Below, one piece after another: positions 1 to 7,836 of a stretch of DNA of 38,521 bases (its first letter is position 1; the number at the start of each line of letters is the position of its first letter). The notes under the pieces are model-generated. The model was not told where the DNA came from. It was given only the letters and a program-made list of their open reading frames with translations, and made no database searches. The stretch lies in assembly GCA_041623895.1 (NCBI GenBank), contig JBFJVZ010000014.1, positions 1 to 38,521 on the forward strand, in the 5' to 3' direction. Both the position numbers and the translations under genes were made by a program. Origin of the DNA: JBFJVZ01 sp041623895. GTDB lineage: Bacteria > Planctomycetota > Planctomycetia > Pirellulales > Pirellulaceae.

Positions 1-20
1 ACATCAATGATGAAAATGCT

Positions 21-1082
21 TTAGAACAAGCTCAGTTGTCCGCTGCGATCAGTTGGCGGTGTGAACAAATCGCTGCGCAGTGGCTCGGGCTCGCTCGCCA
101 ATCCATACTTGCGTGTGAAAGCCGTGAATAGATCGGCGATGGAATCGGCGCGGACACCGGTTCCTCGCATCCGGCGGCCAAACTTGGTGTCGTTCAATTC
201 ACCGTCGCGAACTTCGCGAACCTTGGCGAGTACTTTGTCTTTGACCTCTGGGCGGACTCGTGTGAGCCAGTCGACGAAGACGTCTTCCACCGCCCCCGGT
301 AAGCGCAACATCACGTAACCGGCCGAAGTCGCGCCCGCATCGGCGGCCGCTTTCAACAACTGCGGGATTTCATGGTCATTCAAGCCTGGAATCACGGGTG
401 CAGTCATGATTCGCACAGGAACGCCGGCAGCGGACAGCGTGCTGATGGCTCGTAATCGGGCGGTTGGCGCACTGGTACGCGGCTCCAGAACATTAGCAAG
501 CGAGGCATCAAGTGTGGTGATACTGATTGCCGCGTGAACCAGATCGTACTTGGCCATGGTAGCAAGGATATCGACGTCGCGCTGGATCAAGGCGTTCTTG
601 GTAATGATGCTGATGGGATGTTTGCACTCGGCCAGCAACTCGAGCAGACCGCGGGTAATCTTTCGTTCTCGTTCCACCGGCTGGTAAGGGTCGGTGACAC
701 CGGACAGCATCATTGAATCGGCCCGCCAGGAGGGCTTGGCCAAGACATCCCGCAGCAGATCGACGGCGTGATCTTTGACAATGATCTTAGTTTCAAAATC
801 CAGACCGGCCGACATACCCAAAAACTCGTGAGTCGGTCGTGCGTAGCAGTAACTGCAACCGTGTTCGCAGCCACGATAAGGATTCAGTGAATAACGAAAG
901 GGAATATCGGGGCTCTTGTTCTCGGTAACGATCGACTTGGAATCGTCGCTCAAGAACTGGGTTTTCGGGCGGGCCGGCCCTTGGCTGGCGGCGTGCTCGA
1001 CCGGATCGGGCTCAGCGCGCACGGTTTCAAATCGATTAGCGACTTGCCCCTGCGCGCCTCGTCCTCGGATGGGATTGTTCAC
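21..1082 (-). CDS. PA0069-family radical SAM protein
   Basis: The 353-residue protein carries the radical SAM cluster motif CxxxCxxC at C72, C76 and C79 (CEHGCSYCYA), preceded by the NPYRGC segment typical of the PA0069/Rv2578c group, which is related to spore photoproduct lyase-like proteins. These residues would hold a [4Fe-4S] cluster that cleaves S-adenosylmethionine. The substrate of this group is not known to me, so no reaction is assigned. The GTG start at 1082 is supported by AGGAAG a few bases upstream. Length and motif spacing look normal for the family and the frame is intact. The gene stands alone, divergent from the exported protein at 1232. The family call is confident; the function is unknown. 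Confidence 0.9.
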   Translation of the reverse strand: MNNPIRGRGAQGQVANRFETVRAEPDPVEHAASQGPARPKTQFLSDDSKSIVTENKSPDIPFRYSLNPYRGCEHGCSYCYARPTHEFLGMSAGLDFETKIIVKDHAVDLLRDVLAKPSWRADSMMLSGVTDPYQPVERERKITRGLLELLAECKHPISIITKNALIQRDVDILATMAKYDLVHAAISITTLDASLANVLEPRTSAPTARLRAISTLSAAGVPVRIMTAPVIPGLNDHEIPQLLKAAADAGATSAGYVMLRLPGAVEDVFVDWLTRVRPEVKDKVLAKVREVRDGELNDTKFGRRMRGTGVRADSIADLFTAFTRKYGLASEPEPLRSDLFTPPTDRSGQLSLF

Positions 1083-1231
1083 GGTCTTCCTATGCTGCGA
1101 TCAGGGACGTACGGTGCAATCGACGGACCCGGACGTCCATGCATGATTGAATGAGTAGTCGCAAGCTGATCTAATTCTAGGCAATTCGGCAATGGCCGTT
1201 GTTCTTTATTTACCGCAATCGTGGATTCGCC

Positions 1232-2275
1232 ATGTACGTTGCCAGGTACGTTCGTTTTGCATCGTCAATCGCTCTGTTGATGGCGTCCCCTCTGTTAGCC
1301 GAAGAGCTAACGCTGGAGAATGTTACCGCGCCGGCGGCCAACTCCGCTGACGAGCCGCTTGCCGAGCAGTTTTCGCTTTCGGCCGCGGCGCGATTCCTGG
1401 ACCAGTCGTCGCTGGATTGGACCGTTCGTCGGAAGTGCTTTACCTGCCACACCAACTACAGCTACTTGATGGCTCGGCCGACAATCAACGCGGAGGTGGT
1501 TGCTCACCAGCAAGTCCGCCGGGCTTTGGAAGAATTGGTGACGGATCGATGGAGCAAGCAGGGACCACGCTGGGATGCGGAAGTGGTCATGACTGCCGCT
1601 GTGTTGGCCATGAATGATACTGCCACGACCGGCAAGTTGGCTGAGACCACCAGGGCGGCGCTGAAACGAATGTGGACGTTACAAAGAGCTGACGGCGGAT
1701 TTGATTGGCTCAAGTGCGGCTGGCCGCCGATGGAATCGGATGATGACTATGGGATCGCGATTGCGGCACTGGCCATCGGTGCGGCTCCGAATGATTACGC
1801 GGACAGCCACGAGGCGCAACAGGGCTTGCAGGGATTGAAAAAGTATTTGAAGGAGAACCCGCCGCCGACGCTGCATCATCAAGCGATGTTGTTGTGGGGC
1901 GAAAGCTACGGGTTGGAATTGCTGACCGACGAGCAGCGAAACGAATGTGTGGATGGCTTATTGGCCTCGCAAAAAGCGGACGGCGGCTGGGCACTTGCCA
2001 GTTTGGGCGATTGGAAACGTGGCGATGGTAAGAGCCAAGACACCCAAACCAGTGACGGGTACGCGACGGGACTGGCCGTGTTTGTTTTGCGCCGTCATGG
2101 TCTGGCCGCCGACGATCCCCGACTGAAAAAAGGCGTTGCGTGGTTGAAGGCGAATCAGCGCGCCAGTGGTCGCTGGTATACGCGCTCGTTGAACAAAGAC
2201 TCCAAGCATTTCATTTCGCATGCAGGCACCGCGTTTGCAGTGATGGCGATTGCCGCCTGCGAGAACAAGTTTTAA
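1232..2275 (+). CDS. Exported terpene-cyclase-like (prenyltransferase/squalene-oxidase repeat) protein with CxxCH motif
   Basis: A 347-residue protein with an N-terminal signal peptide (hydrophobic stretch around residues 8-23, probable cleavage near LLAEE). Several QxxxGGW-like repeats of the terpene-cyclase alpha/alpha toroid follow, such as ADGGFDW, ADGGWAL and the late ASGRWYTRS segment. Between signal and toroid is RKCFTCHTNYSYL, with C69, C72 and H73 forming a CxxCH motif that could bind c-type haem. The canonical DxDD catalytic motif of squalene-hopene cyclase is not evident; the nearest segment is MESDDDYG. The protein is also roughly half the length of a true hopene cyclase, so cyclisation of squalene is not claimed. 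A TTG at 1199 would add 11 residues; the ATG at 1232 gives a better signal peptide. Family members with a similar CxxCHT segment are known to me from planctomycetes and related phyla, without a function. Confidence 0.75.
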   Translation: MYVARYVRFASSIALLMASPLLAEELTLENVTAPAANSADEPLAEQFSLSAAARFLDQSSLDWTVRRKCFTCHTNYSYLMARPTINAEVVAHQQVRRALEELVTDRWSKQGPRWDAEVVMTAAVLAMNDTATTGKLAETTRAALKRMWTLQRADGGFDWLKCGWPPMESDDDYGIAIAALAIGAAPNDYADSHEAQQGLQGLKKYLKENPPPTLHHQAMLLWGESYGLELLTDEQRNECVDGLLASQKADGGWALASLGDWKRGDGKSQDTQTSDGYATGLAVFVLRRHGLAADDPRLKKGVAWLKANQRASGRWYTRSLNKDSKHFISHAGTAFAVMAIAACENKF

Positions 2276-2293
2276 TTTTGATCGGTCATTCCG

Positions 2294-3034
2294 TCACCAA
2301 ATTCCCGCTTCTTCTAGCTGCTTGGTTACTTTTCCCGCCCAATCTTGATTGGCCGCCGGCGATGCGGGGCTGGGGTGCAGGATCCGTGCGACGGTTAACT
2401 TCAGGTCTCCGGCAGCGACGGCGCGCTGCAAACATTTTGCGGCGTAGGCGCCGACGCCAACGGCAAACTCCGGTTGCAACGCGGAAAGCGTCATCTGAAG
2501 GTGGTTATCGCAGGCTTGATCCAGCGGCTCGCGCTGTGTTGCAGGAAGTTTGTCGGGCGTTCGATTGCGCGCCGATGCTTCCATGAAAACCAGCGGGCAA
2601 TAATTCATCACAAAGTGTTCGGCGAAAAATGCCGCGGGTGTCTGAAAACGCTCCTGGAACAGTCCCCAAAGTCGGCGGCCACTGACTTCGCTTTTGGGAC
2701 ACTGGAAACCTTGCACCGGACGCTTGGGGTGTTCGCTGGCCGGCCGCTGCACAGGCAGTTCGATACCCAGCCAATCGCGAACAGCAGCGATTTCACCAAA
2801 CGGCACGCCGGTTTGCGCCATGCCCCACGGTCCCGGGTTCATTCCCAACAGCACAACACGTGCGCCGGAGTCGTTTGCCAGGTTCAGGTACGCCTGGTGT
2901 GCCTGCCACGCATAGTTCAGCGGGTTGTACACATGGGTCACGGGATCGTCAAAAACGAGTGCGTCCACAGCCTTGCTCAATTGCTGCGCCGCCCCGATTA
3001 ATTGATCTCGAACACCGTTGGCGGCGACCTTCAT
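2294..3034 (-). CDS. SMUG1-type single-strand-selective uracil-DNA glycosylase
   Basis: This 246-residue protein belongs to the family 3 (SMUG1) uracil-DNA glycosylases, which remove uracil and some oxidised pyrimidines from DNA to start base excision repair. The active-site segment GMNPGPWGMAQTGVPFG lies at residues 64-80, with the family Asn at N66. The second motif HPSPASP begins at H220. Both match vertebrate and bacterial SMUG1, and the length is typical. The ATG at 3034 overlaps the stop of the upstream membrane-protein gene in an ATGA arrangement, with AAGGA upstream, so the two are probably translationally coupled. It ends 18 bases from the convergent gene at 1232-2275. Annotation confidence is high. 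Confidence 0.9.
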   Translation of the reverse strand: MKVAANGVRDQLIGAAQQLSKAVDALVFDDPVTHVYNPLNYAWQAHQAYLNLANDSGARVVLLGMNPGPWGMAQTGVPFGEIAAVRDWLGIELPVQRPASEHPKRPVQGFQCPKSEVSGRRLWGLFQERFQTPAAFFAEHFVMNYCPLVFMEASARNRTPDKLPATQREPLDQACDNHLQMTLSALQPEFAVGVGAYAAKCLQRAVAAGDLKLTVARILHPSPASPAANQDWAGKVTKQLEEAGIW

Positions 3035-3861
3035 CTGTCACTTTCCTTCGTCGGCGTAGGCGTACTGGGCGGTTCAGTTTTTTTCGCTGTCACTGACCTT
3101 GCCGCGAGGGCCTCAGGCGATTGCCGCAGAATCATGATTTTTTGCCAGATCTTACGGCTCAAGCCGGTCGAAAGATGTTCGACTTCGCTGACTGCCGCCA
3201 CGGCGACCGCGTCGTCGAACTTTCGCACGTACAACGCCGCGATCTTGCCGGTCAGCGACAACATTTCGCTGCAGTAATCGAGATAGCGATTCAGTTGCCC
3301 CGGAGTCATCGATGATTTGGGCGAATTCTTGGTGGCTTCCCAGTCGCCGCCGAGGACGCGTTCGGGATCTTTGGTCAGCTGATGCATGTCGATGATGTGA
3401 GCGACGGCTCGCAATTCGTGTACGGCTTCTAATGCTCGGCGGCGTTTGATTCGTGTTTCCAAACTGATCAAAAAGTAGATCGCCGCGCAGATAAAGATCG
3501 CTTCGTTCACACCGGCCTCAAATGTCTGAATGAAATCCATCACCGTCAGCTCGGCGTCGTCAACATTTGAATTCAATGCTGCCGCCGCTAAGGCGATCAC
3601 GATCAGCAACATCGAAGCGGCCAAGAACAATCCGACCGCGCGAATCCAGAAGGTCGGGCGTTCAATCCAAGCCGAACGCTTCGCCGCCTGCTGGGCAATC
3701 ACCAATAGCTGACCGCATAACCGAGCCAGACCCGAATCGGGGAAACGGTCTTGAATGCGCCGCTGCAATCGATCGACCGTTGCAATGATCTCGCTGTCTT
3801 TCAAGTACAGCGTTTCGGCAAAATCGTCTGGGTCTGCCGACTGGTGCTGTGCAGGGTTCAT
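3031..3861 (-). CDS. Two-TM membrane protein of unknown function
   Basis: I do not recognise a family. From the ATG at 3861 the product is 276 residues; a TTG at 3894 would add 11. A soluble N-terminal part is followed by two clear membrane helices: the VGLFLAASMLLIVIALAAAA segment, and AIFICAAIYFLISL about 30 residues later. A cytoplasmic, mostly helical, charged C-terminal region of about 140 residues ends in a polar KKTEPPSTPTPTKE tail. The conserved-looking ETRIKRRRALEAVHELRAVAHIIDMHQLTKDPERV segment right after the second helix is its most distinctive part. It sits between the AroE-like gene (9-42 bases upstream depending on the start) and the SMUG1 glycosylase (4-base overlap), so the three are probably cotranscribed. 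No function is proposed. Confidence 0.7.
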   Translation of the reverse strand: MNPAQHQSADPDDFAETLYLKDSEIIATVDRLQRRIQDRFPDSGLARLCGQLLVIAQQAAKRSAWIERPTFWIRAVGLFLAASMLLIVIALAAAALNSNVDDAELTVMDFIQTFEAGVNEAIFICAAIYFLISLETRIKRRRALEAVHELRAVAHIIDMHQLTKDPERVLGGDWEATKNSPKSSMTPGQLNRYLDYCSEMLSLTGKIAALYVRKFDDAVAVAAVSEVEHLSTGLSRKIWQKIMILRQSPEALAARSVTAKKTEPPSTPTPTKESDR

Positions 3862-3903
3862 CGCTGTGTTGACACCGTCATGAATCTGTTCCAAGTCGAA
3901 GTT

Positions 3904-4653
3904 TTAAACTGCCAGGTATTCTTCTATGGCATCGAGCATGACATCTCGGGGCGCTGCGGCTGACGTCCAGCGACGAAAACACTCCGCAAGCATTGCCACC
4001 CGGCGCGCCTCGTAGGAAACCACCTGGTATCCCAACGACTGAATTCCGGGCAAATCCGGGTGCCCTAGTGAAAAATCGATCACCAATATTGACTCATCGC
4101 CCGTCGGCCAATGATTCACATCAAGCGGCGTGGGCTCGTCGTTGCCTTGCTGAATCACGATAACATCGGCATCAACTATTTTTTCTAGATCACGCGGTAC
4201 TTTTTTGATCGTACCCTCCAGCAGACTCGTGCGCCAAACCGCTTGCGACGGTATCTCGCCGGCAACATAGGTCCTTTCAATGTCACGCTGTAAGAGTGCG
4301 GCATGTTCGTTGATTCTTGTCTTCGTCCATGCTCGCTGAGCGGCGAATCTGAGCAACGGTCCGTCAACTTCGTCACGAAACAGACAGTCGGTGTAATCCG
4401 CCTGGTCATCGGGCTGATCACTGCGCCAACCGCCAATCGATTTGGCGAGCGATTCGTCAATCAGCACACCGCGGACACCTAACGCCTCTAAGCCGTCGAG
4501 TGCTGTGGTTAACTGAGTTGGGGAAACGTCAAAGGAAAAAACTCGCCACTCCAGTCCCATCGATTCCAACGCCCGCTCGAGCGCGAACTGCGACGGGTTT
4601 CCCGCGATCGGATGGCCGATGACAGCGATGACTGGTTCGGTATTCCCGTCCAT
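3904..4653 (-). CDS. Shikimate dehydrogenase (AroE)-like paralogue, probably not catalytic
   Basis: The 249-residue product aligns by eye with AroE along its whole length. Residues 8-65 match the substrate-binding half: AVIGHPIAGNPSQFAL corresponds to the AroE GxPxxxSxSP segment, then LTTALDGLEALGVRGV. The C-terminal ADVIVIQQ and the ML..CFRRWTSAAAP..VMLDAI segment match the end of AroE. The catalytic VTxPxK motif is replaced by IDESLAKS, with alanine 70 where the lysine should be. The Ser-Pro contacts are lost and no glycine-rich NADP loop is visible in the shortened Rossmann part. An EVDG at residues 95-98 may correspond to the NTDG aspartate. A role in the shikimate pathway is therefore unlikely. 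ATG start at 4653; first gene of a likely operon with the membrane protein and the uracil glycosylase. Homology is inferred, with moderate confidence. Confidence 0.6.
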   Translation of the reverse strand: MDGNTEPVIAVIGHPIAGNPSQFALERALESMGLEWRVFSFDVSPTQLTTALDGLEALGVRGVLIDESLAKSIGGWRSDQPDDQADYTDCLFRDEVDGPLLRFAAQRAWTKTRINEHAALLQRDIERTYVAGEIPSQAVWRTSLLEGTIKKVPRDLEKIVDADVIVIQQGNDEPTPLDVNHWPTGDESILVIDFSLGHPDLPGIQSLGYQVVSYEARRVAMLAECFRRWTSAAAPRDVMLDAIEEYLAV

Positions 4654-4972
4654 GACGATGACCGGATGTGATCGCAGGTGGGTGAATGTTAAATAATCGA
4701 TGCCGATGTCCTATGAGCCTAAATGCTGGTCGAGATTTCGTCGAGCGGCGATCGGTCTAATCTCGCCAATCGACCGATTGGACACTTGGGACAAGAATTA
4801 TTCGTGAAGAAACTGTCCTTCCGGGCTCTTCTGCCAATAATGGAGTTCGTCCGGCGAATCACGTGTGGATACAATGCTGTTGGAAAGGGGTCCGCTACCA
4901 ATAGTGCCAAGCACCCTATCGGCCGTACCGGCTATGGGTGCCGGACCCCTTTTCCACTGCTCACGTTTTTGT
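4654..4972. other. Intergenic region between divergent genes, holding a long imperfect inverted repeat
   Basis: This stretch separates the AroE-like gene (-) from the LRAT-domain gene (+). Open frames exist in it but have no recognisable protein character. The only clear structure is the inverted repeat at 4882-4955, listed separately. Promoters for both flanking genes must lie here, but I cannot pick convincing -35/-10 elements. Confidence 0.5.
4882..4955. repeat. REP/MITE-like imperfect palindrome
   Basis: GGAAAGGGGTCCG at 4882-4894 is mirrored by CGGACCCCTTTTCC at 4942-4955. The pairing continues inward with ACCAATAG at 4897-4904 against CTATGGGT at 4932-4939, giving arms of about 24 bases with a few mismatches and a loop of about 27 bases. 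The GGGGTCCG...CGGACCCC ends and the length resemble REP elements mobilised by REP-associated tyrosine transposases, but no transposase is in the window. It could form a strong hairpin in RNA or DNA just upstream of the LRAT-domain gene. Confidence 0.6.
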
Positions 4973-4978
4973 AGGAGA
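4973..4978 (+). promoter_or_regulatory. Ribosome binding site that sets the LRAT gene start
   Basis: AGGAGA lies 4 bases before the GTG at 4983. This favours GTG 4983 over the in-frame GTG at 4938, which falls inside the upstream inverted repeat. Confidence 0.6.
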
Positions 4979-4982
4979 ATTT

Positions 4983-5696
4983 GTGGCCAAAGGTGATCAT
5001 TTTTTTGTTTGGCGCACGCATCTTGGTGTTCCCTTTCAACACCATGGCGTCGATCTTGGCGACGGCAGCGTCGTTCACTTCACCGACGGTGATGGTGGTG
5101 TTGCCGGTCCCGGCCAAGGATCGGCAAGCTTCGTGATCCAGCGGACGCCGGTCCAGGTCGTTACGCGCGACTGGCGCGACACGATTCATGTGATCCGCTA
5201 TCAGCAGTCACTCGATTCGGATGTTGTCGTCCAGAGGGCTCTCAGCCAGGTTGGTCGTCGTGGTTATCACCTGATTTTCGACAACTGCGAACACTTTGCG
5301 GCCTGGTGCGTGATCGGCCGCGAAGAAAGCCGGCAAGTTGATGTGGCGCGCGAACGCGTCAGCGCGGCAAGTGTCAAAGCGATGGCCGCGGGAAGTTTGT
5401 CGTTGGCTTCGCGAATCGGCGTCAAGCGAGCGCTTCGCGGGGCCTCACCATGGATTCTGGTTGCCGATGTTGTGCAGTGGGCAACTGAGGCTGGCGGACA
5501 CCATCTCGGACTGACCGATCCCGAGCAACGACGGCAAGCAGGTCGAGCCGTTGGTGGTATGACAGCGATTGGAATTGGCGCCGTCGGTGGTCCGATCGGC
5601 GTCGCAGTGGCAGGCAGCATCTGGGCGATTGGCGAAGTCGCCGGTGAAGTCAGCCGCGGCGCCTACGAGAAGCTACGCGGCGGTCGTATGAGCTAG
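4983..5696 (+). CDS. LRAT-domain (NlpC/P60 superfamily) protein
   Basis: The 237-residue product opens with an LRAT/H-REV107-type domain: GDHFFVW at residues 4-10, HHGVDLGDGSVVHF at 20-33 and NCEHFAAWC at 101-109. H21, H32 and C102 match the His/His/Cys active site that in animal LRAT and PLAAT proteins forms a thioester with a fatty acyl group from a phospholipid. The catalytic residues look intact, so an acyltransferase or thiol hydrolase activity on lipids is plausible but not shown. The C-terminal 45 residues hold a glycine/alanine-rich hydrophobic segment (GMTAIGIGAVGGPIGVAVAGSIWAIG) that may insert in a membrane. The downstream neighbour is a small putative secreted protein. The domain assignment is confident; substrate and role are unknown. 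Confidence 0.8.
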   Translation: MAKGDHFFVWRTHLGVPFQHHGVDLGDGSVVHFTDGDGGVAGPGQGSASFVIQRTPVQVVTRDWRDTIHVIRYQQSLDSDVVVQRALSQVGRRGYHLIFDNCEHFAAWCVIGREESRQVDVARERVSAASVKAMAAGSLSLASRIGVKRALRGASPWILVADVVQWATEAGGHHLGLTDPEQRRQAGRAVGGMTAIGIGAVGGPIGVAVAGSIWAIGEVAGEVSRGAYEKLRGGRMS

Positions 5697-5816
5697 GGTT
5701 GGATTGGCAACCATCCAAGCAGGCGCAGCGAAAGCCGTCGCCAAGACGCTCGGTCTGAACACTGACTGTCGAGGATACTTCACGCCAACGTACCCGCATT
5801 TGTTGATAATATTCCG

Positions 5817-6101
5817 GTGCGATTTTGCTACAGCTTTGCCGCTCTTCTGATTCTCTTGTCAGTTGTTCCCGCGACCGGTCAAGAAAGCACGGTTCCAATC
5901 ATCACCCGGAAAGTCGACTTTAAGTACGAGTACATCCACTCATCCGAGGAAAGCAGAAAAAAGGCGATCGATGTGTTCCGCCGATCGGTTAATGAGCGGG
6001 ATAAGTTGAGTTTCGTAAAAGCAGATTTTCTTTATCGTGTGTGCTTTGTGCGAAACGGAATCGTGCAGCAGCCCGCCTACCACCGGTCGTCACCATCTTG
6101 A
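5817..6101 (+). CDS. Small putative secreted protein
   Basis: I do not recognise this 94-residue product. It starts with a good signal peptide (RFCYSFAALLILLSVVPATGQ, cleavage probably after the Gly or Gln near residue 22). A charged mature part of about 70 residues follows, with a YEYIHSSEESRKKAIDVFRRSV helix-like segment and a single cysteine. The GTG start lacks an obvious ribosome binding site. The end is followed at once by the convergent thioredoxin/protease gene. The signal peptide is the main reason to accept it; it could also be a truncated remnant of a larger exported protein. Confidence 0.4.
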   Translation: MRFCYSFAALLILLSVVPATGQESTVPIITRKVDFKYEYIHSSEESRKKAIDVFRRSVNERDKLSFVKADFLYRVCFVRNGIVQQPAYHRSSPS

Positions 6102-6145
6102 ATTCACAGCCGCTAGAATCGCGCACCAGGGACTGACGTTACGCG

Positions 6146-7564
6146 TCAACGTGAAAACCGCTTGAGTGTTTCGATTAGCTCGGCGGTTGGCTCCAGGTTC
6201 ATCACTTGCGTGTTGCCGTTGGGGTTATTGCGATCACGAACAATCACGATGATTTCCTGATCCGACTGCACGGCACTGGTTGTTGCTTGGACAACAGCGC
6301 TGGCCGGCGGCGTGTTTTGCAAACTTGCTACTCGTTCCGGCGGAGCCTGACGCGGTTGGTTATTACCCGCCACCAAAGTCTGGGCGGGTGATTGATAGAG
6401 TCTGGCCAGGTCGACACGATCCAACTGCCAGCGAATGCTGCCTGGGCCGGTATAAATTCCGACATCGCCTTTGTAATCTGCCGCGTTGCAGACACCAATC
6501 AAGCGTCCTTGAGCATCGAACAAGCCACCGCCGCTACGGCCATCGATCGGTGCGCCTGAGATTTCGATGTTCGATGCGCCAAGATGTTGGTTGTATTTGT
6601 TCAAACCCGTGATTCTTGTATCGCGTCGCGTGGGGTCGTCTCCGCGATCACATCCGAAGCTGAAGACAGGTTGTCCGTTTTGCAAATGCTGAGCGGATGC
6701 CACGACCGGTACGGGCTGGAGGGGAAACCCGGGCTCGATGGCGACCAGGGCGATGTCGTGATTATCGGCGTCGTAGTCGATCACTTGTCCGAGCACGGTT
6801 TTGGTTTGGCCGCCGACAAACAAATCGACTTCAACTTTTCCCTGACCTTTGTTTTCCCGAAACAGGTGGCCGCATGTCATTACCAAGGCTTCTTTGCCGT
6901 GCGTGTCGATGATTGTCCCTGTGCCGGCCCCGAAGCCTTGGCCGTCGTGAACTCGCAGCCGCACGGTTGCGGCGCGTGCCCGCTCCACGGCACCCGCCTG
7001 ACCGGTGCTGGGCATCGGCTCACTCCGCTGCATGAGGGCCAGCGATTCTTGGCTGCCAGAAGACTGCGTGTTGAGGTCACGCCGCGCGGGTGGGGCGGTT
7101 ACTGCTTCGCGTGTGCGAACATCCGAACCCGTCGGAATCAGGGGACCCGATGGGTTGATGGCCAGTGCCTCCCGGATTTCACTTTCGGAATGCACGCCAA
7201 CCAATCGCGTGACTTCTTTTCCGGAGGCAAGCACCACGAATGTTGGAGTTTGCCGCACGCCGAATCGCGCAGCGAATCTCGGTTCCGATTGCACATCAAC
7301 ATGACGGACGGGAACGCCAGATCGTTCGAGTTGGGCGATGATCGGCTGCATTGCCTTGCAGGGGCCGCAGTACGCAGAGCTGAAGTCGAGCAAGATTGCG
7401 TCGCCGCCATCCGCGTCGGCTGGCACGGCAAATAAGGCAATGATGATTGCGATGATCCCGCGGAAAGCCCAACTGATAGAGTCACCAAGCGAGTGCCCGG
7501 CGGCATTCTGGGTGCATTGGTTGGCCGACTGGCCGGAAAAAATCCCGAACGTAAAGTGGTTCAC
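6146..7564 (-). CDS. Exported thioredoxin-trypsin fusion protein
   Basis: From the GTG at 7564 (GGAGGG 6 bases upstream) the product has 472 residues. An N-terminal membrane or signal segment (WAFRGIIAIIIALFAVPADA, about 32-51) precedes a thioredoxin domain with an intact CGPC at 66-69 and the cis-proline in TPTFV (P107). After a Ser/Pro-rich linker (about 140-195) comes a trypsin-like S1 domain with H233 (TCGHLF), D270 (NHDIAL) and S344 (DGRSGGGLF), so the triad looks complete. A proline- and alanine-rich C-terminal region of about 80 residues ends in EIIVIVRDRNN. Export is expected. Joining a redox-active thioredoxin to a protease suggests handling of disulfide-containing substrates outside the cytoplasm; that is inference. 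The frame remains open upstream to 7789, but those residues look non-coding. Confidence 0.8.
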   Translation of the reverse strand: MNHFTFGIFSGQSANQCTQNAAGHSLGDSISWAFRGIIAIIIALFAVPADADGGDAILLDFSSAYCGPCKAMQPIIAQLERSGVPVRHVDVQSEPRFAARFGVRQTPTFVVLASGKEVTRLVGVHSESEIREALAINPSGPLIPTGSDVRTREAVTAPPARRDLNTQSSGSQESLALMQRSEPMPSTGQAGAVERARAATVRLRVHDGQGFGAGTGTIIDTHGKEALVMTCGHLFRENKGQGKVEVDLFVGGQTKTVLGQVIDYDADNHDIALVAIEPGFPLQPVPVVASAQHLQNGQPVFSFGCDRGDDPTRRDTRITGLNKYNQHLGASNIEISGAPIDGRSGGGLFDAQGRLIGVCNAADYKGDVGIYTGPGSIRWQLDRVDLARLYQSPAQTLVAGNNQPRQAPPERVASLQNTPPASAVVQATTSAVQSDQEIIVIVRDRNNPNGNTQVMNLEPTAELIETLKRFSR

Positions 7565-7836
7565 AATCGTCCCTCCATGGACGTCTTGAATCGTTGGCGC
7601 CGTGATCGCTCGCCGCGTCCTGCAGCTCGGTGCGATCACCGGGGCGGATAGTGCCCGATGGCAGCCAGGCGGGGCAAGGGCAAAGAGGGCCGTTTCCAGT
7701 TTCACGACGTCAGTATGTACCCAGAAGTGGGGCAAATCGTCGTAAATCGCCAACGATCCATCGCCGACTTGGGGCAAGTCGACCTGCAAGGCTACAATCC
7801 CGGCTTACCGAGTCTTTACTAATCGAAAGGAACTCG

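Noticed and set aside
1232..2275. Squalene-hopene cyclase for hopanoid synthesis
   Set aside because: Too short, exported, and without a clear DxDD catalytic motif.
3904..4653. Functional shikimate dehydrogenase (aroE)
   Set aside because: The catalytic lysine motif and the glycine-rich NADP loop are missing.
6584..7435. 283-codon open frame on the plus strand opposite the thioredoxin/protease gene
   Set aside because: It lies wholly within a gene with clear domain motifs on the other strand and shows no motif of its own; high GC favours long antisense frames.
7565..7789. Extra 75 codons at the N-terminus of the thioredoxin/protease fusion
   Set aside because: GTG 7564 has GGAGGG upstream and leads into the export segment; the upstream residues look non-coding.
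7630..7836. Extra 69 codons at the metG N-terminus
   Set aside because: The conserved synthetase N-terminus starts at ATG 7837 with a good ribosome binding site; the upstream residues match nothing.
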